DNA of 27,323 nt, taken from positions 1 to 27,323 of the forward strand of contig JBIICS010000023.1 in NCBI GenBank assembly GCA_044238735.1, in the 5' to 3' direction. Source of the DNA: JBIICS01 sp044238735 (GTDB lineage: Bacteria; Bacteroidota; Bacteroidia; UBA4408). The notes under the pieces are model-generated. The model was not told the DNA's origin. It saw only the letters and a program-made list of their open reading frames with translations, and ran no database searches. Of this stretch, positions 1-7,640 are shown piece after piece. The position numbers were made by a program, and so were the translations under genes. Position 1 is the first letter of the stretch, and each line of letters begins with the position of its first letter.

Positions 1-212
1 ACGAAAAAATTATAATGAACAACTTAAACGAGTTTTATAAAGATAAAACCGTAGTAATAATAGCCCATCGTTTAAGTACAGTAAAAAACGCCGACCAAAT
101 TATTGTTTTAGATAAAGGGAAAATAATAGAAACAGGCAATCATGCTAAGTTAACACAAAAGCGTGGAGCCTATTACGAACTTGTAAAGAATCAATTAGAA
201 CTTGGGAATTAA
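1..212 (+). CDS. ABC transporter ATPase, C-terminal end (5' truncated by window)
   Basis: The reading frame is already open at the window edge and ends with TAA at 210-212. What remains is the end of an ABC nucleotide-binding domain. The segment VVIIAHRLSTVKNADQIIVL contains the switch (H-loop) histidine in the typical AHRLSTV context, followed by the D-x-I-x-V-L-x-x-G-x-I-x-E-x-G motif of exporter-type ATPases. The AHRLSTV form is typical of exporters with fused membrane and ATPase domains. The next gene, 2 nt downstream, encodes an HlyD-type adaptor, so this is most likely the ATPase half of a type I peptide or bacteriocin exporter, possibly with an N-terminal C39 peptidase. That part lies outside the window and is inferred. 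The Walker A, signature and membrane segments are not visible. Confidence 0.9.
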   Translation, partial: EKIIMNNLNEFYKDKTVVIIAHRLSTVKNADQIIVLDKGKIIETGNHAKLTQKRGAYYELVKNQLELGN

Positions 213-214
213 TT

Positions 215-1510
215 TTGGAAGAAGAAAAAGTAATATCAATCAGAACCGAAGCAGTAAATGAAATATTATCTGCACCCCCTAAATGGATTATCCGCTGGGG
301 TATTAGTATTGTGTTTCTATTGATTATTATTTTCTTAGTTTTAGCAAGTTTAATCAGATATCCTGATACATTAGTAGGTAATGCCACACTAACCACACAA
401 AACCCAATAATTACGCTAATTTCAAAAACGGGAGGTAAGATTATTCAACTACCTTTAAAGAATAACCAAGTAGTTAAGAAAAACCAAGTATTATGTGTTT
501 TTGAAAATTCAGCAAATTATACCGATGTTTTATTGGTAGATTCAATATGTAATATTGCTGCAAATCAACTCATATCCAACGATACCAATAATTACAGTGA
601 ACAATTGATAAATAACATTAATATAGGCGAAATTACACCTGCTTATTTGCAATTTGTAAAAAGTGTTAAAGACTTTAACCTATTTATTGAAACTAACTTG
701 CAGGATAAAGAGATTTCAATTTTAAACCGGGATTTAGTAGAACATAAAAGTTTATTAGTAAAGTATCAGGAACAAATAAATATTTCTGCTCAGGAATTTA
801 AGTTATTTGAAAAAGACTTTTTACGGGATGAGGTTTTATATGGTAATAAAGTTATATCTGCAAAAGAATTTGAGGATAAAAAGAAATTATATTTTGTAGC
901 ACAAAAAAACTTCGAGAATCAGAAAATTGCACTATCAAACACACGTATAAATATAAATAACATTGAAAAAAATATACTGGAATTACAAATACAGCAGTAT
1001 GAACAAAAAAACAAGTTAAAACAGGAACTTAAACAAAGTATTCAATCCCTACAAAACGCATTAACCGAATGGAAGCAAAAATATTTAATTATTGCCCCAA
1101 TCGAAGGGAAGCTTTCATATATAAATTATTGGAATGTAAATCAAACCTTAAAACAAGGGGACGAAATGTTTACATTAATTCCTGAACTTAAGGAAAAAAT
1201 AATTGCAAGAATTGTTTTACCCGCTAATAACTCAGGTAAAGTAAAAAAGGGTCAATCGGTTAATATCAAATTAGTAGATTATCCTTTTAATGAACACGGT
1301 ATGTTAAACGGTATTGTAGAAAATATATCATTAGTGCCCCAAAAAGGAAATTACAACGTAGAAGTTTCATTAAATAAAGGAATGATAACTTCTTACAATA
1401 AAACAATAGCGTATAAGCCCGAAATGCAAGCACAAGCGGATATAATTACCGACAACAAAACGGTTTTAGCTCGTATATTCAACCAATTTAGAAAACTGAT
1501 TGAAAAATAA
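215..1510 (+). CDS. HlyD-family periplasmic adaptor (membrane fusion protein) of a type I exporter
   Basis: This 431-aa protein has the layout of a membrane fusion protein. A short cytoplasmic N-terminus is followed by one membrane segment at about residues 25-47 (WIIRWGISIVFLLIIIFLVL), a first half lipoyl/barrel region (about 60-98, with K-N-N-Q-V-V-K-K), a long charged coiled-coil hairpin (about 155-290), the second lipoyl half (about 290-325, with I-I-A-P-I-E-G-K-L), and a C-terminal beta domain ending near 410. It would link the inner-membrane ABC exporter upstream to an outer-membrane channel. No ATG lies near the start. The first codon is taken as TTG at 215, 2 nt after the stop of the ABC gene, which fits translational coupling. 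The cargo is not visible; a double-glycine leader peptide gene upstream would be expected if this is a bacteriocin system. Confidence 0.88.
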   Translation: MEEEKVISIRTEAVNEILSAPPKWIIRWGISIVFLLIIIFLVLASLIRYPDTLVGNATLTTQNPIITLISKTGGKIIQLPLKNNQVVKKNQVLCVFENSANYTDVLLVDSICNIAANQLISNDTNNYSEQLINNINIGEITPAYLQFVKSVKDFNLFIETNLQDKEISILNRDLVEHKSLLVKYQEQINISAQEFKLFEKDFLRDEVLYGNKVISAKEFEDKKKLYFVAQKNFENQKIALSNTRININNIEKNILELQIQQYEQKNKLKQELKQSIQSLQNALTEWKQKYLIIAPIEGKLSYINYWNVNQTLKQGDEMFTLIPELKEKIIARIVLPANNSGKVKKGQSVNIKLVDYPFNEHGMLNGIVENISLVPQKGNYNVEVSLNKGMITSYNKTIAYKPEMQAQADIITDNKTVLARIFNQFRKLIEK

Positions 1511-1726
1511 GTTTCGACCTTTCTATTTTACCAAAACTTTACAATTTGCATTTACCAAAATTGTTAATATCTTCAATTTAGCGAATTAAATCGTAGCACT
1601 ATGCGAAAGCATAATAAACTGTATGAAAATCTGTATGTATATAAATAAAAAATACCTTAAATATTTGTATTACAGCGCTTTAAAATCTTTAAAATCCTAG
1701 ATCTCTCGGGGTTTATAACAGTTTCT
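1511..1726. other. Convergent intergenic region, AT-rich, no clear feature
   Basis: This spacer lies between the convergent ends of the HlyD-type gene and hppD. I found no strong GC-rich hairpin with a T-run for either strand and no credible gene. The only coding potential is a 15-aa ATG frame at 1601-1648, with nothing to support it. Confidence 0.5.
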
Positions 1727-2887
1727 TTAAAGTGTTCCGCGTTTGGCTTGTTCTCTTTCTATTGATTCGAACAGCGCTTTAAAGTTTCCGGCTCCAAATC
1801 CTTTAGCTCCCATTCTTTGGATAATCTCAAAGAACAAGGTTGGACGATCTTCTACAGGTTTTGTAAAGATCTGTAATAAATATCCTTCCTCATCAGCATC
1901 CACTAATATGGATAACTTTTGAAGTTCTTTAATATCTTCTTTCATCATATCACGATGAACACCTAAACGATTTGGGATGTCATCGTAATAAGCCTGAGGT
2001 GGCGGGGGTAAAAATTCTACGCCACGGGCTTTTAACTCTCCTACCGTTTTGATGATGTCATCTGTAGCTACCGCAATATGCTGTACACCGGGGCCTTCAT
2101 AAAAATCGAGGTATTCTTCAATTTGAGATTTCTTCTTTCCTTCTGCAGGTTCGTTAATCGGGAATTTAATACGTCCGTTTCCATTGCTCATTACTTTACT
2201 CATTAGTGCAGAGTACTCGGTAGTAATTTGTTTATCATCAAAGGTTAAGAAATTTACAAATCCCATTACTTCTTCGTACCATTTTACCCAAACATTCATC
2301 TCTCCCCAACCAACGTTTCCTACCATGTGGTCTACAAATTTAAATCCTACCGGGCTTGGATTATATTCACTCTCCCACTTTTGGTAACCGGGTAAAAATA
2401 ATCCGTTGTAATTTTTTCGTTCAACAAACATATGAACGGTTTCGCCGTATGTATAGATGCCCGAACGAACAACTTCGCCGTGAGCATCTTTTTCTAACGT
2501 AGGCTCCATAAAAGGTTTAGCCCCTCTTTTTACAGTTTCTTCAAACGATTTGCGTGCATCTTCTACCCACAATGCTACCACTTTTACTCCATCGCCATGT
2601 TTTTTAACATGCTCTCCAATAGGAGAATCGCTATTTAAAGCTGTAGTTAATACTAAACGAATTTTTCCTTGCTGAAGAACATAAGAGGCTCTATCCTTAA
2701 TACCGGTCTCTAATCCGGCATATGCAAGGGATTGAAAGCCGAATGCAGTTTTATAAAAATGAGCGGCTTGCTTCGCATTACCTACGTAAAATTCTACGTA
2801 ATCTGTTCCTAATAATGGAAGGAAATCTTGTGCTCCTTCAAAAATTTTTTCTAATCCGTACTCTACGCTTTTTACTTCTTTTGCCAT
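1727..2887 (-). CDS. hppD: 4-hydroxyphenylpyruvate dioxygenase
   Basis: This enzyme converts 4-hydroxyphenylpyruvate to homogentisate in tyrosine breakdown. The 386-aa protein has the two vicinal-oxygen-chelate halves of the family. The Fe(II) ligands are readable: H187 in GFKFVDHMVGN, H270 in GPGVQHIAVATDDI and E354 in PTLFFEIIQRMG. Their spacing (83 and 84 residues) is close to that of characterised HPPDs. The C-terminal helix with GFGAGNFKALFESIEREQ is also typical. At 386 aa it is longer than the short pseudomonad form and nearer the length of eukaryotic enzymes. hmgA, the next enzyme of the pathway, lies 230 bp upstream on the same strand. The spacer carries the shared TTAGACTTACTA-like element, so hppD may have its own promoter rather than depending on hmgA. 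Confidence 0.97.
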   Translation of the reverse strand: MAKEVKSVEYGLEKIFEGAQDFLPLLGTDYVEFYVGNAKQAAHFYKTAFGFQSLAYAGLETGIKDRASYVLQQGKIRLVLTTALNSDSPIGEHVKKHGDGVKVVALWVEDARKSFEETVKRGAKPFMEPTLEKDAHGEVVRSGIYTYGETVHMFVERKNYNGLFLPGYQKWESEYNPSPVGFKFVDHMVGNVGWGEMNVWVKWYEEVMGFVNFLTFDDKQITTEYSALMSKVMSNGNGRIKFPINEPAEGKKKSQIEEYLDFYEGPGVQHIAVATDDIIKTVGELKARGVEFLPPPPQAYYDDIPNRLGVHRDMMKEDIKELQKLSILVDADEEGYLLQIFTKPVEDRPTLFFEIIQRMGAKGFGAGNFKALFESIEREQAKRGTL

Positions 2888-2899
2888 AACTTATTTTTT

Positions 2900-2931
2900 A
2901 TGAGCTGATTAGCGAATTGGCTAATTAGCTT
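2900..2931 (-). repeat. Degenerate octamer tandem repeat upstream of hppD (4 x 8 bp)
   Basis: Read on the minus strand, the stretch splits into AAGCTAAT, TAGCCAAT, TCGCTAAT and CAGCTCAT, four 8-bp units that differ at a few positions. It ends 12 bp before the hppD start codon. A looser block of similar units (around TAGCTAAT) lies at about 3053-3093. Such AT-rich filler repeats occur in intergenic DNA of Bacteroidota. No function is evident. Confidence 0.55.
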
Positions 2932-2975
2932 ATGTTTGATTAATTATATTGTTTTTTAAATTTTTGAACTACTTA

Positions 2976-2989
2976 TTATTTTAGTAAGT
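2976..2989 (-). promoter_or_regulatory. Copy 1 of the recurrent promoter-like element (upstream of hppD)
   Basis: On the minus strand the site reads ACTTACTAAAATAA, identical over 14 nt to the copy upstream of the ilvE leader (20952-20965). It lies about 88 bp upstream of the hppD start codon, in the same orientation to its gene as the other four copies. It diverges from them upstream of this core (AAGT in place of TAG). Confidence 0.5.
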
Positions 2990-3117
2990 ACTTAAATAAT
3001 ACAAACTAATTTACGAGATAATTTTAATGTTTCAAGGTGATTTTTTCAAATCATCTCATTAGCTAATAAGTGCTACCATTGTGCCATTTGCAAAGTCAAA
3101 ATAATAATTCTTTTCAT

Positions 3118-4278
3118 TTACTCAACCCAGCTTTTGTAATATTTACCGTCGTCTATTCTTAAAGCGTTTTCTGTTACCATTAATGGTCTGAAGGTATCCA
3201 CCATAACCGCCAACTCTGGCGTCTCCTTTTGCCCAATACTTCTCTCGTAAGCTCCTGGTGCCGGACCATGAGGGATGCCTTTAGGATGCAACGTGATATG
3301 GCCTTGCTTTATATCGTTTCTGCTCATAAAATCTCCATCAACATAATACAAAACCTCATCACTATCAATATTACTGTGATTGTAAGGGGCAGGAATTGAC
3401 TGTGGATGATAGTCGTATAAACGAGGAACAAAAGAACAAATAACGAAAGCATTGGTTTCAAAAGTTTGATGTATTGGAGGCGGCATGTGAACTCTTCCGG
3501 TTATCGGTTCAAAATTATGAATAGAGAATGCCCACGGAAAGTTATAACCATCCCAACCAATTACATCAAAAGGATGAGTTGCATAAATTACTTCGTGCAT
3601 AAAACCTTCACGCTTTATTTTTATCAGGAAATCTCCTTTTTCATCGTGTGTTTCAATTTCGGTTGGCAATTTAAAATCACGTTCGCAAAATGGGGAATGT
3701 TCTAAATGTTGACCATGTGAATTTTTATAACGTTTTGGTGTGTAAATAGGTGAGTGAGACTCCACGTAAAAAATACGGTTATCTTCGGTATCAAAGTTTA
3801 TTTGATAAATGATACCGCGAGGAATTACCAGATAATCACCATACTCAAAAGGAATATTACCCATAAATGTTCTTAACGTACCTTTTCCTTTATGGATAAA
3901 TAAAACCTCATCCGAATCTGCATTCTTGTAGAAATAATTTTTTAAGGATTTACGAGGAGCGGCCAATCCTATAACACAGTCGCCATTTACCAGTAAGTCT
4001 TTTCTGCTATCTAAAAAATCATCTTCCGATTGAACATTAAAACCTTCCAGTAATCGAGGTGTAATGTTTTTAGAATCGGCAATTTTTGCACGCACATCGT
4101 ATGATTTTATAATTTCTTTAATTTGAGTAGGACGATGAACCTGGTATAATAAAGATGAAAACCCACTAAATCCTTCGGTACCAAATAGCTGCTCATAATA
4201 AAGGCTTTTGCCGTTGGGCTTATAAAAAGTTACATGTCGTTTACTTGGAAATTTTCCTAATTTGTGATATAAAGGCAT
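3118..4278 (-). CDS. hmgA: Homogentisate 1,2-dioxygenase
   Basis: This enzyme opens the ring of homogentisate to give maleylacetoacetate, directly after HppD in tyrosine catabolism. The 386-aa protein has a double cupin-like fold. The likely Fe(II) ligands are H301 (PYNHSNIDSDEVLYY), E308 in the same motif and H337 (KGIPHGPAPGAYE). The 36-residue gap between the two histidines equals that of the human enzyme (H335/H371), although the H-to-E spacing is one residue longer. Other family marks are GWDGYNFPWAFSIHNFEPITG and HMPPPIHQTFETN. It is shorter than the 430-445 aa proteobacterial and animal enzymes, a size I associate with the Bacteroidota form. The start codon is preceded by a leader nearly identical to that of ilvC. 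No maleylacetoacetate isomerase or fumarylacetoacetase gene lies in the window. Confidence 0.93.
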   Translation of the reverse strand: MPLYHKLGKFPSKRHVTFYKPNGKSLYYEQLFGTEGFSGFSSLLYQVHRPTQIKEIIKSYDVRAKIADSKNITPRLLEGFNVQSEDDFLDSRKDLLVNGDCVIGLAAPRKSLKNYFYKNADSDEVLFIHKGKGTLRTFMGNIPFEYGDYLVIPRGIIYQINFDTEDNRIFYVESHSPIYTPKRYKNSHGQHLEHSPFCERDFKLPTEIETHDEKGDFLIKIKREGFMHEVIYATHPFDVIGWDGYNFPWAFSIHNFEPITGRVHMPPPIHQTFETNAFVICSFVPRLYDYHPQSIPAPYNHSNIDSDEVLYYVDGDFMSRNDIKQGHITLHPKGIPHGPAPGAYERSIGQKETPELAVMVDTFRPLMVTENALRIDDGKYYKSWVE

Positions 4279-4306
4279 ACTTTAAAAGTTTATTTGTTTA
4301 TTAGTT
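4276..4306 (-). promoter_or_regulatory. 31-nt leader of hmgA, near-identical to that of ilvC
   Basis: Counting the ATG, 28 of 31 nt match the ilvC leader at 6801-6831. Both carry AACTAATAAACAAATAAAC, three differing bases, then AAAGT and the start codon. It is A-rich and lacks a Shine-Dalgarno sequence, as is usual for Bacteroidota ribosome binding regions. Confidence 0.55.
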
Positions 4307-4317
4307 GTGTTTTTTTC

Positions 4318-4381
4318 GTCATTGCGGCCTCAGAGTCGTAATCTTTGTGAGCAATAGATTCCGAGCCAAGCCCGGAATGAC
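4318..4381. repeat. REP-like palindromic element between ilvA and hmgA
   Basis: The element is bounded by the inverted pair GTCATT (4318-4323) and AATGAC (4376-4381). Inside is a smaller hairpin, ATTCCG (4358-4363) with CGGAAT (4373-4378) around AGCCAAGCC. It is GC-richer than its surroundings. The GTCATTGCG...CCCGGAATGAC form resembles short dispersed repeats found in many bacterial genomes. It lies between the ilvA stop and the hmgA start. Confidence 0.6.
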
Positions 4382-4434
4382 AATTTGGTATTTGTTTATT
4401 CTCACTGATCAAAATCTATTTCTCTACTTTTATT

Positions 4435-5676
4435 TTAAATTAAATAAGACAAAAGGTCGGGTTTTTCGTTCAAATAATCAAATCCAAAACCGGTAGATTT
4501 TAGTCTGTTTAGCAACGGAATTATATGATTCTTATCATGCAATTCTACCCCGATAAGGGCTGGTCCTTTTTCTTTTGCCGTTTTCTTCTGATATTCAAAT
4601 AAAACGATATCATCGTTAGGACCTAACACTTCGTTTAAGAATTGGCGCAGGGCACCGGCTCTTTGAGGAAATTTAATTAAAAAATAATGTTTTAAACCTT
4701 CGTAAAGAAGAGAACGTTCGCGTATTTCTTCGGTACGGGTAATATCGTTATTACTTCCGCTTACAATGCATACTATAGTTTTTCCAACAAGTTCATTTTT
4801 GTGGAGGTCTAAAGCCGATAATGTAAGAGCTCCAGCGGGTTCCACTACAATGGCCTCTTCGTTATATAAACGAAGGATTTCGCTACAAACTTTTCCTTCG
4901 GGAACCAGCCAAACATCCTCGAGGGCATCCTTACAAATTTCAAAATTCAAATCTCCCACTCTTTTTACAGCTGCGCCGTCTACAAATTTATCAATTTTAG
5001 AAAGTGTTGTGTTTTTTCCGCTCTGGATAGACGAAAGCATAGAAGGCGCGCCTAAAGGTTCAACACCAATAATTTTGGTATGAGGAAGCAGTTCTTTAGC
5101 TGCCGTAACAATACCCGAAACCAAGCCTCCGCCGCCAACCGGTGCTAAAATAAAATCGATTTTATCCTTTAATTCGGTGGCTATTTCGAGCCCAACAGTA
5201 CCTTGTCCCTCAATAACTTTCTCGTCATCAAAAGGATGAATAAAAACAGCATGATGATCGTTACAATATTTAGTAGCCTCTGAGTAGGCATCATCAAAGG
5301 TATCTCCAATTAATTTAACATCAATGTATTCCTTGCCAAACATTATTACCTGCTTAACCTTTTGCGCAGGCGTGGTTGCAGGCATAAAAATTACACCTTT
5401 TGCTTTTAACTTATTACAAGCATAGGCAACACCCTGTGCATGATTTCCGGCACTGGCGCAAACCACTCCTTTTTGCAATTGATCATTGGACAAAGAAGCC
5501 ATTTTATTATAGGCTCCCCTGATTTTGTAAGATCTTACCGGCTGCAAATCTTCACGCTTAAGCCAAACATGGCAACCGTATCGGTTTGACAATAAGGAGT
5601 TGTAAATGAGGGGACTTTTTATGGCCACACCCTCAAGTACTTTTGAAGCTTCCACTATTCCTTTAAAACTGATCAT
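4435..5676 (-). CDS. ilvA: Threonine ammonia-lyase (threonine dehydratase), biosynthetic
   Basis: This PLP enzyme deaminates threonine to 2-oxobutyrate, the first committed step to isoleucine. The 413-aa protein has the PLP lysine at K51 in PVRSYKIRGAYNKM, the substrate loop SAGNHAQG (about 75-82), the phosphate-binding glycine loop VGGGGLVSG (about 180-188) and the C-terminal serine motif IVSGSNND. Residues from about 324 to 409 (HYFLIKFPQRAGALRQFL) form a single ACT-like regulatory domain. This makes it the short biosynthetic form, which is normally isoleucine-sensitive, and not the longer E. coli IlvA type with two ACT-like modules. It lies 83 bp downstream of ilvC on the same strand, a gap that contains a hairpin, and completes the isoleucine route. 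Confidence 0.96.
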   Translation of the reverse strand: MISFKGIVEASKVLEGVAIKSPLIYNSLLSNRYGCHVWLKREDLQPVRSYKIRGAYNKMASLSNDQLQKGVVCASAGNHAQGVAYACNKLKAKGVIFMPATTPAQKVKQVIMFGKEYIDVKLIGDTFDDAYSEATKYCNDHHAVFIHPFDDEKVIEGQGTVGLEIATELKDKIDFILAPVGGGGLVSGIVTAAKELLPHTKIIGVEPLGAPSMLSSIQSGKNTTLSKIDKFVDGAAVKRVGDLNFEICKDALEDVWLVPEGKVCSEILRLYNEEAIVVEPAGALTLSALDLHKNELVGKTIVCIVSGSNNDITRTEEIRERSLLYEGLKHYFLIKFPQRAGALRQFLNEVLGPNDDIVLFEYQKKTAKEKGPALIGVELHDKNHIIPLLNRLKSTGFGFDYLNEKPDLLSYLI

Positions 5677-5715
5677 ATTATAAAATTGCCGTTCTAAATT
5701 AACTGAAAAACAAAA

Positions 5716-5751
5716 GCCGGGAAAATAAATGATTACAATTATTCTACCGGC
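5716..5751. other. Interrupted hairpin between ilvC and ilvA
   Basis: GCCGG (5716-5720) pairs with CCGGC (5747-5751), and AATAA with TTATT inside, around an AT-rich loop. There is no run of T after it on the minus strand, so it is not an obvious intrinsic terminator. It could shape processing or differential expression of ilvC and ilvA. Confidence 0.35.
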
Positions 5752-5759
5752 CTGTTAAA

Positions 5760-6803
5760 TTAGATTTTGGGACGAAGCTGACGGACCGTTGCTCCGGCCT
5801 GCCATAATTCCGATTCGCGTATTTCTTTTAACTCTTCTTCCAAATTTGCCCTGTATTCGGGTTTACGGCCCTCAGATATTACGCGGGCGGCTTCTTTTCC
5901 GGAGGCCACACTATCATACAATTCATTAAAAACCGGTGTTGCAGCATCACGAAATTTACCTTTCCAATCTAAAGCACCACGCTGCGCCGTTACGGAGGTA
6001 TTTGCAAACATCCAATCCATACCGTTTTCGGCAACCAACGGCATTAAACTTTGAGTTAATTCTTCAACGGTTTCATTAAATGCTTCCGAAGGAGAATGCC
6101 CCTTAGCCCTTAAAACATTATACTGTGCCTCAAATAGTCCGGCTAAAGCACCCATTAAAATTCCGCGCTCGCCCGTTAAATCAGAGTATACTTCTTTCTT
6201 AAAATCTGTTTCGAATAAATAACCCGAGCCAACACCAATACCCAAAGACAATACTCTTTCTTTTGCTCTTCCGGTAGCATCCTGATAAATAGCATAACTG
6301 GAATTTAAACCTTGTCCGGCTAAAAATAATCTTCTTAAAGAAGTACCTGAGCCTTTAGGAGCTACTAAAATTACATCTACATCTTTAGGAGGAACAATAC
6401 CTGTTTGCTCATGAAAGGTTACCCCGAAACCGTGAGAAAAATATAAAGCCTTACCAGGTGTTAAATATTTCTTAATAGTAGGCCATGAATCAATTTGACC
6501 AGCATCAGATAATAAATATTGTATAACCGTTGCACGATTACAAGCTTCTTCAATTTCAAATAAGTCTTTTCCTTCTATCCAACCATCAGAAATTGCTTTA
6601 TCCCAGCTTTTTCCGCCTTTACGCTGACCTACAATAACGTTAAATCCATTATCTTTTAAATTTAAAGACTGACCCGGCCCTTGAACCCCATAACCAATAA
6701 TGGATATAGTTTCGTTTTTCATTATTTCTCTTGCTTTTTCTAAAGGAAATTCATCACGTGTTACTACTTCTTCTATAGTTCCACCAAAATTTAATTTTGC
6801 CAT
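5760..6803 (-). CDS. ilvC: Ketol-acid reductoisomerase
   Basis: This enzyme isomerises and reduces 2-acetolactate and 2-aceto-2-hydroxybutyrate with NAD(P)H and Mg2+, the second shared step to valine and isoleucine. The 347-aa protein shows the nucleotide-binding motif IIGYGVQGPGQSLNLKDNG (about 35-53), the HGFG motif with H124, VAPKGSG at about 147-153, and the acidic metal ligands D208 and E212 (SDLTGERGIL) with E244 and E248 (FNETVEELTQSL). The spacings (4, 36, 4) match class I enzymes. Its length also fits class I. The upstream gap to ilvN is 259 bp and holds filler repeats and a REP-like element but no clear attenuator. The gene may be read through from ilvBN or have its own promoter. 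Its leader is shared with hmgA. Confidence 0.97.
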   Translation of the reverse strand: MAKLNFGGTIEEVVTRDEFPLEKAREIMKNETISIIGYGVQGPGQSLNLKDNGFNVIVGQRKGGKSWDKAISDGWIEGKDLFEIEEACNRATVIQYLLSDAGQIDSWPTIKKYLTPGKALYFSHGFGVTFHEQTGIVPPKDVDVILVAPKGSGTSLRRLFLAGQGLNSSYAIYQDATGRAKERVLSLGIGVGSGYLFETDFKKEVYSDLTGERGILMGALAGLFEAQYNVLRAKGHSPSEAFNETVEELTQSLMPLVAENGMDWMFANTSVTAQRGALDWKGKFRDAATPVFNELYDSVASGKEAARVISEGRKPEYRANLEEELKEIRESELWQAGATVRQLRPKI

Positions 6804-6831
6804 ACTTTTTTAGTTTATTTGTTTATTAGTT
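6801..6831 (-). promoter_or_regulatory. 31-nt leader of ilvC, near-identical to that of hmgA
   Basis: This is the partner of the hmgA leader at 4276-4306, with 28 of 31 nt identical including the start codon. The 19-nt block AACTAATAAACAAATAAAC is exact in both. Confidence 0.55.
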
Positions 6832-6893
6832 CTATTGATTATTTAGTTTTTCAAGGCCTTTTTCAATTGCTCCTCTTTTTCTTCTAACATTCT

Positions 6894-6918
6894 ACCCTTC
6901 GACAAGCTCCGGGTGACA
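6894..6918. repeat. Short REP-like element between ilvN and ilvC
   Basis: The sequence ACCCTTCGACAAGCTCCGGG and the following TGACA form a small hairpin (ACCC with GGGT). They match the type of short repeat with CTTCGACAAGCTC seen dispersed in intergenic DNA of many bacteria. Around it (6959-7050) lie AT-rich filler words such as ACTAGTTACTAGTA and CTATTTACTATTAAG. Confidence 0.5.
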
Positions 6919-7062
6919 TCAATTGTTTTTCTTACAATCCACTACTCGATACTCCTCCTTAAGTCGGTTACTAAATAGTGACAGTTTGGTTAATTATTTC
7001 GTTTTGTACTATTCACTAGTTACTAGTATCTATTTACTATTAAGTCTTTGTTCTTTTTCTAC

Positions 7063-7635
7063 CTAACCATTCAGCATCTCCATTTCTTCCAAATATTGAG
7101 ATAATTCTTTCATGGGTTTAGTTACAGCAACTCTTCCTGATCGGCCAAACTCCAAAACATGAAACTTTTTGAGAATACCATACAGTCCCTGCGTTTCAGT
7201 CTGGTGGCCTGTTTTTTCGATTACAATATATTCGGGCGTTACAGACAATATACGAGCATGATTGTCCCTAACCACCTTTTCCAATTCACCATCATTTTTT
7301 AGGTTTGAAGTTGCTATTTTATACAATGCTATTTCCTGATAAACGGTTTCGTGTTCTTCATGCATGAATGCTTTAAGCACCTCTACCAATTTTTCAATCT
7401 GATTAACCACTTTTATTGCTTTCTCTCTGGTACATCTAATTACGATAGTGTACCGATAAACGCCCTCCACTTCACTTTCTGAAGCTGTTATGCTCTCTAT
7501 ATTTACATGCCGGCGGGTAAATATAATGGTAATACGATTTAATAATCCTATTTTATTTTCTGTAAAAATGGACAGTGTATATTCTTTAGGTAAAGAATGA
7601 TCGGTATTTTCGCTATATAAAGATTTTGTACTCAT
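7063..7635 (-). CDS. ilvN: Acetolactate synthase small (regulatory) subunit
   Basis: This is the regulatory subunit that activates IlvB and usually gives it feedback control by branched-chain amino acids. The 190-aa protein opens with an ACT domain (about 18-92; YTLSIFTENKIGLLNRITII is typical, followed by the RRHVNIESITASESE segment). The C-terminal half (about 100-185, with GRSGRVAVTKP near residue 169) is the second domain of full-length IlvN/IlvH proteins. It starts 5 nt after the ilvB stop, so the two are almost surely cotranscribed and perhaps translationally coupled. Confidence 0.95.
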   Translation of the reverse strand: MSTKSLYSENTDHSLPKEYTLSIFTENKIGLLNRITIIFTRRHVNIESITASESEVEGVYRYTIVIRCTREKAIKVVNQIEKLVEVLKAFMHEEHETVYQEIALYKIATSNLKNDGELEKVVRDNHARILSVTPEYIVIEKTGHQTETQGLYGILKKFHVLEFGRSGRVAVTKPMKELSQYLEEMEMLNG

Positions 7636-7640
7636 ATTTT

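Noticed and set aside
1601..1648. Short ATG frame (15 aa) between the HlyD-type gene and hppD
   Set aside because: No recognisable motif or codon bias, no partner gene, and convergent flanks; chance is enough to explain it.
1672..1782. 13-nt direct repeat ACAGCGCTTTAAA at 1672-1684 and 1770-1782, one copy inside the end of hppD
   Set aside because: It could be a remnant of a partial duplication of the hppD 3' end, but the flanking bases do not match and the repeat is short and AT-rich.
6843..6890. 15-aa minus-strand frame MLEEKEEQLKKALKN upstream of ilvC, considered as a third leader peptide
   Set aside because: It has few branched-chain codons (three Leu, scattered) and no terminator or antiterminator after it.
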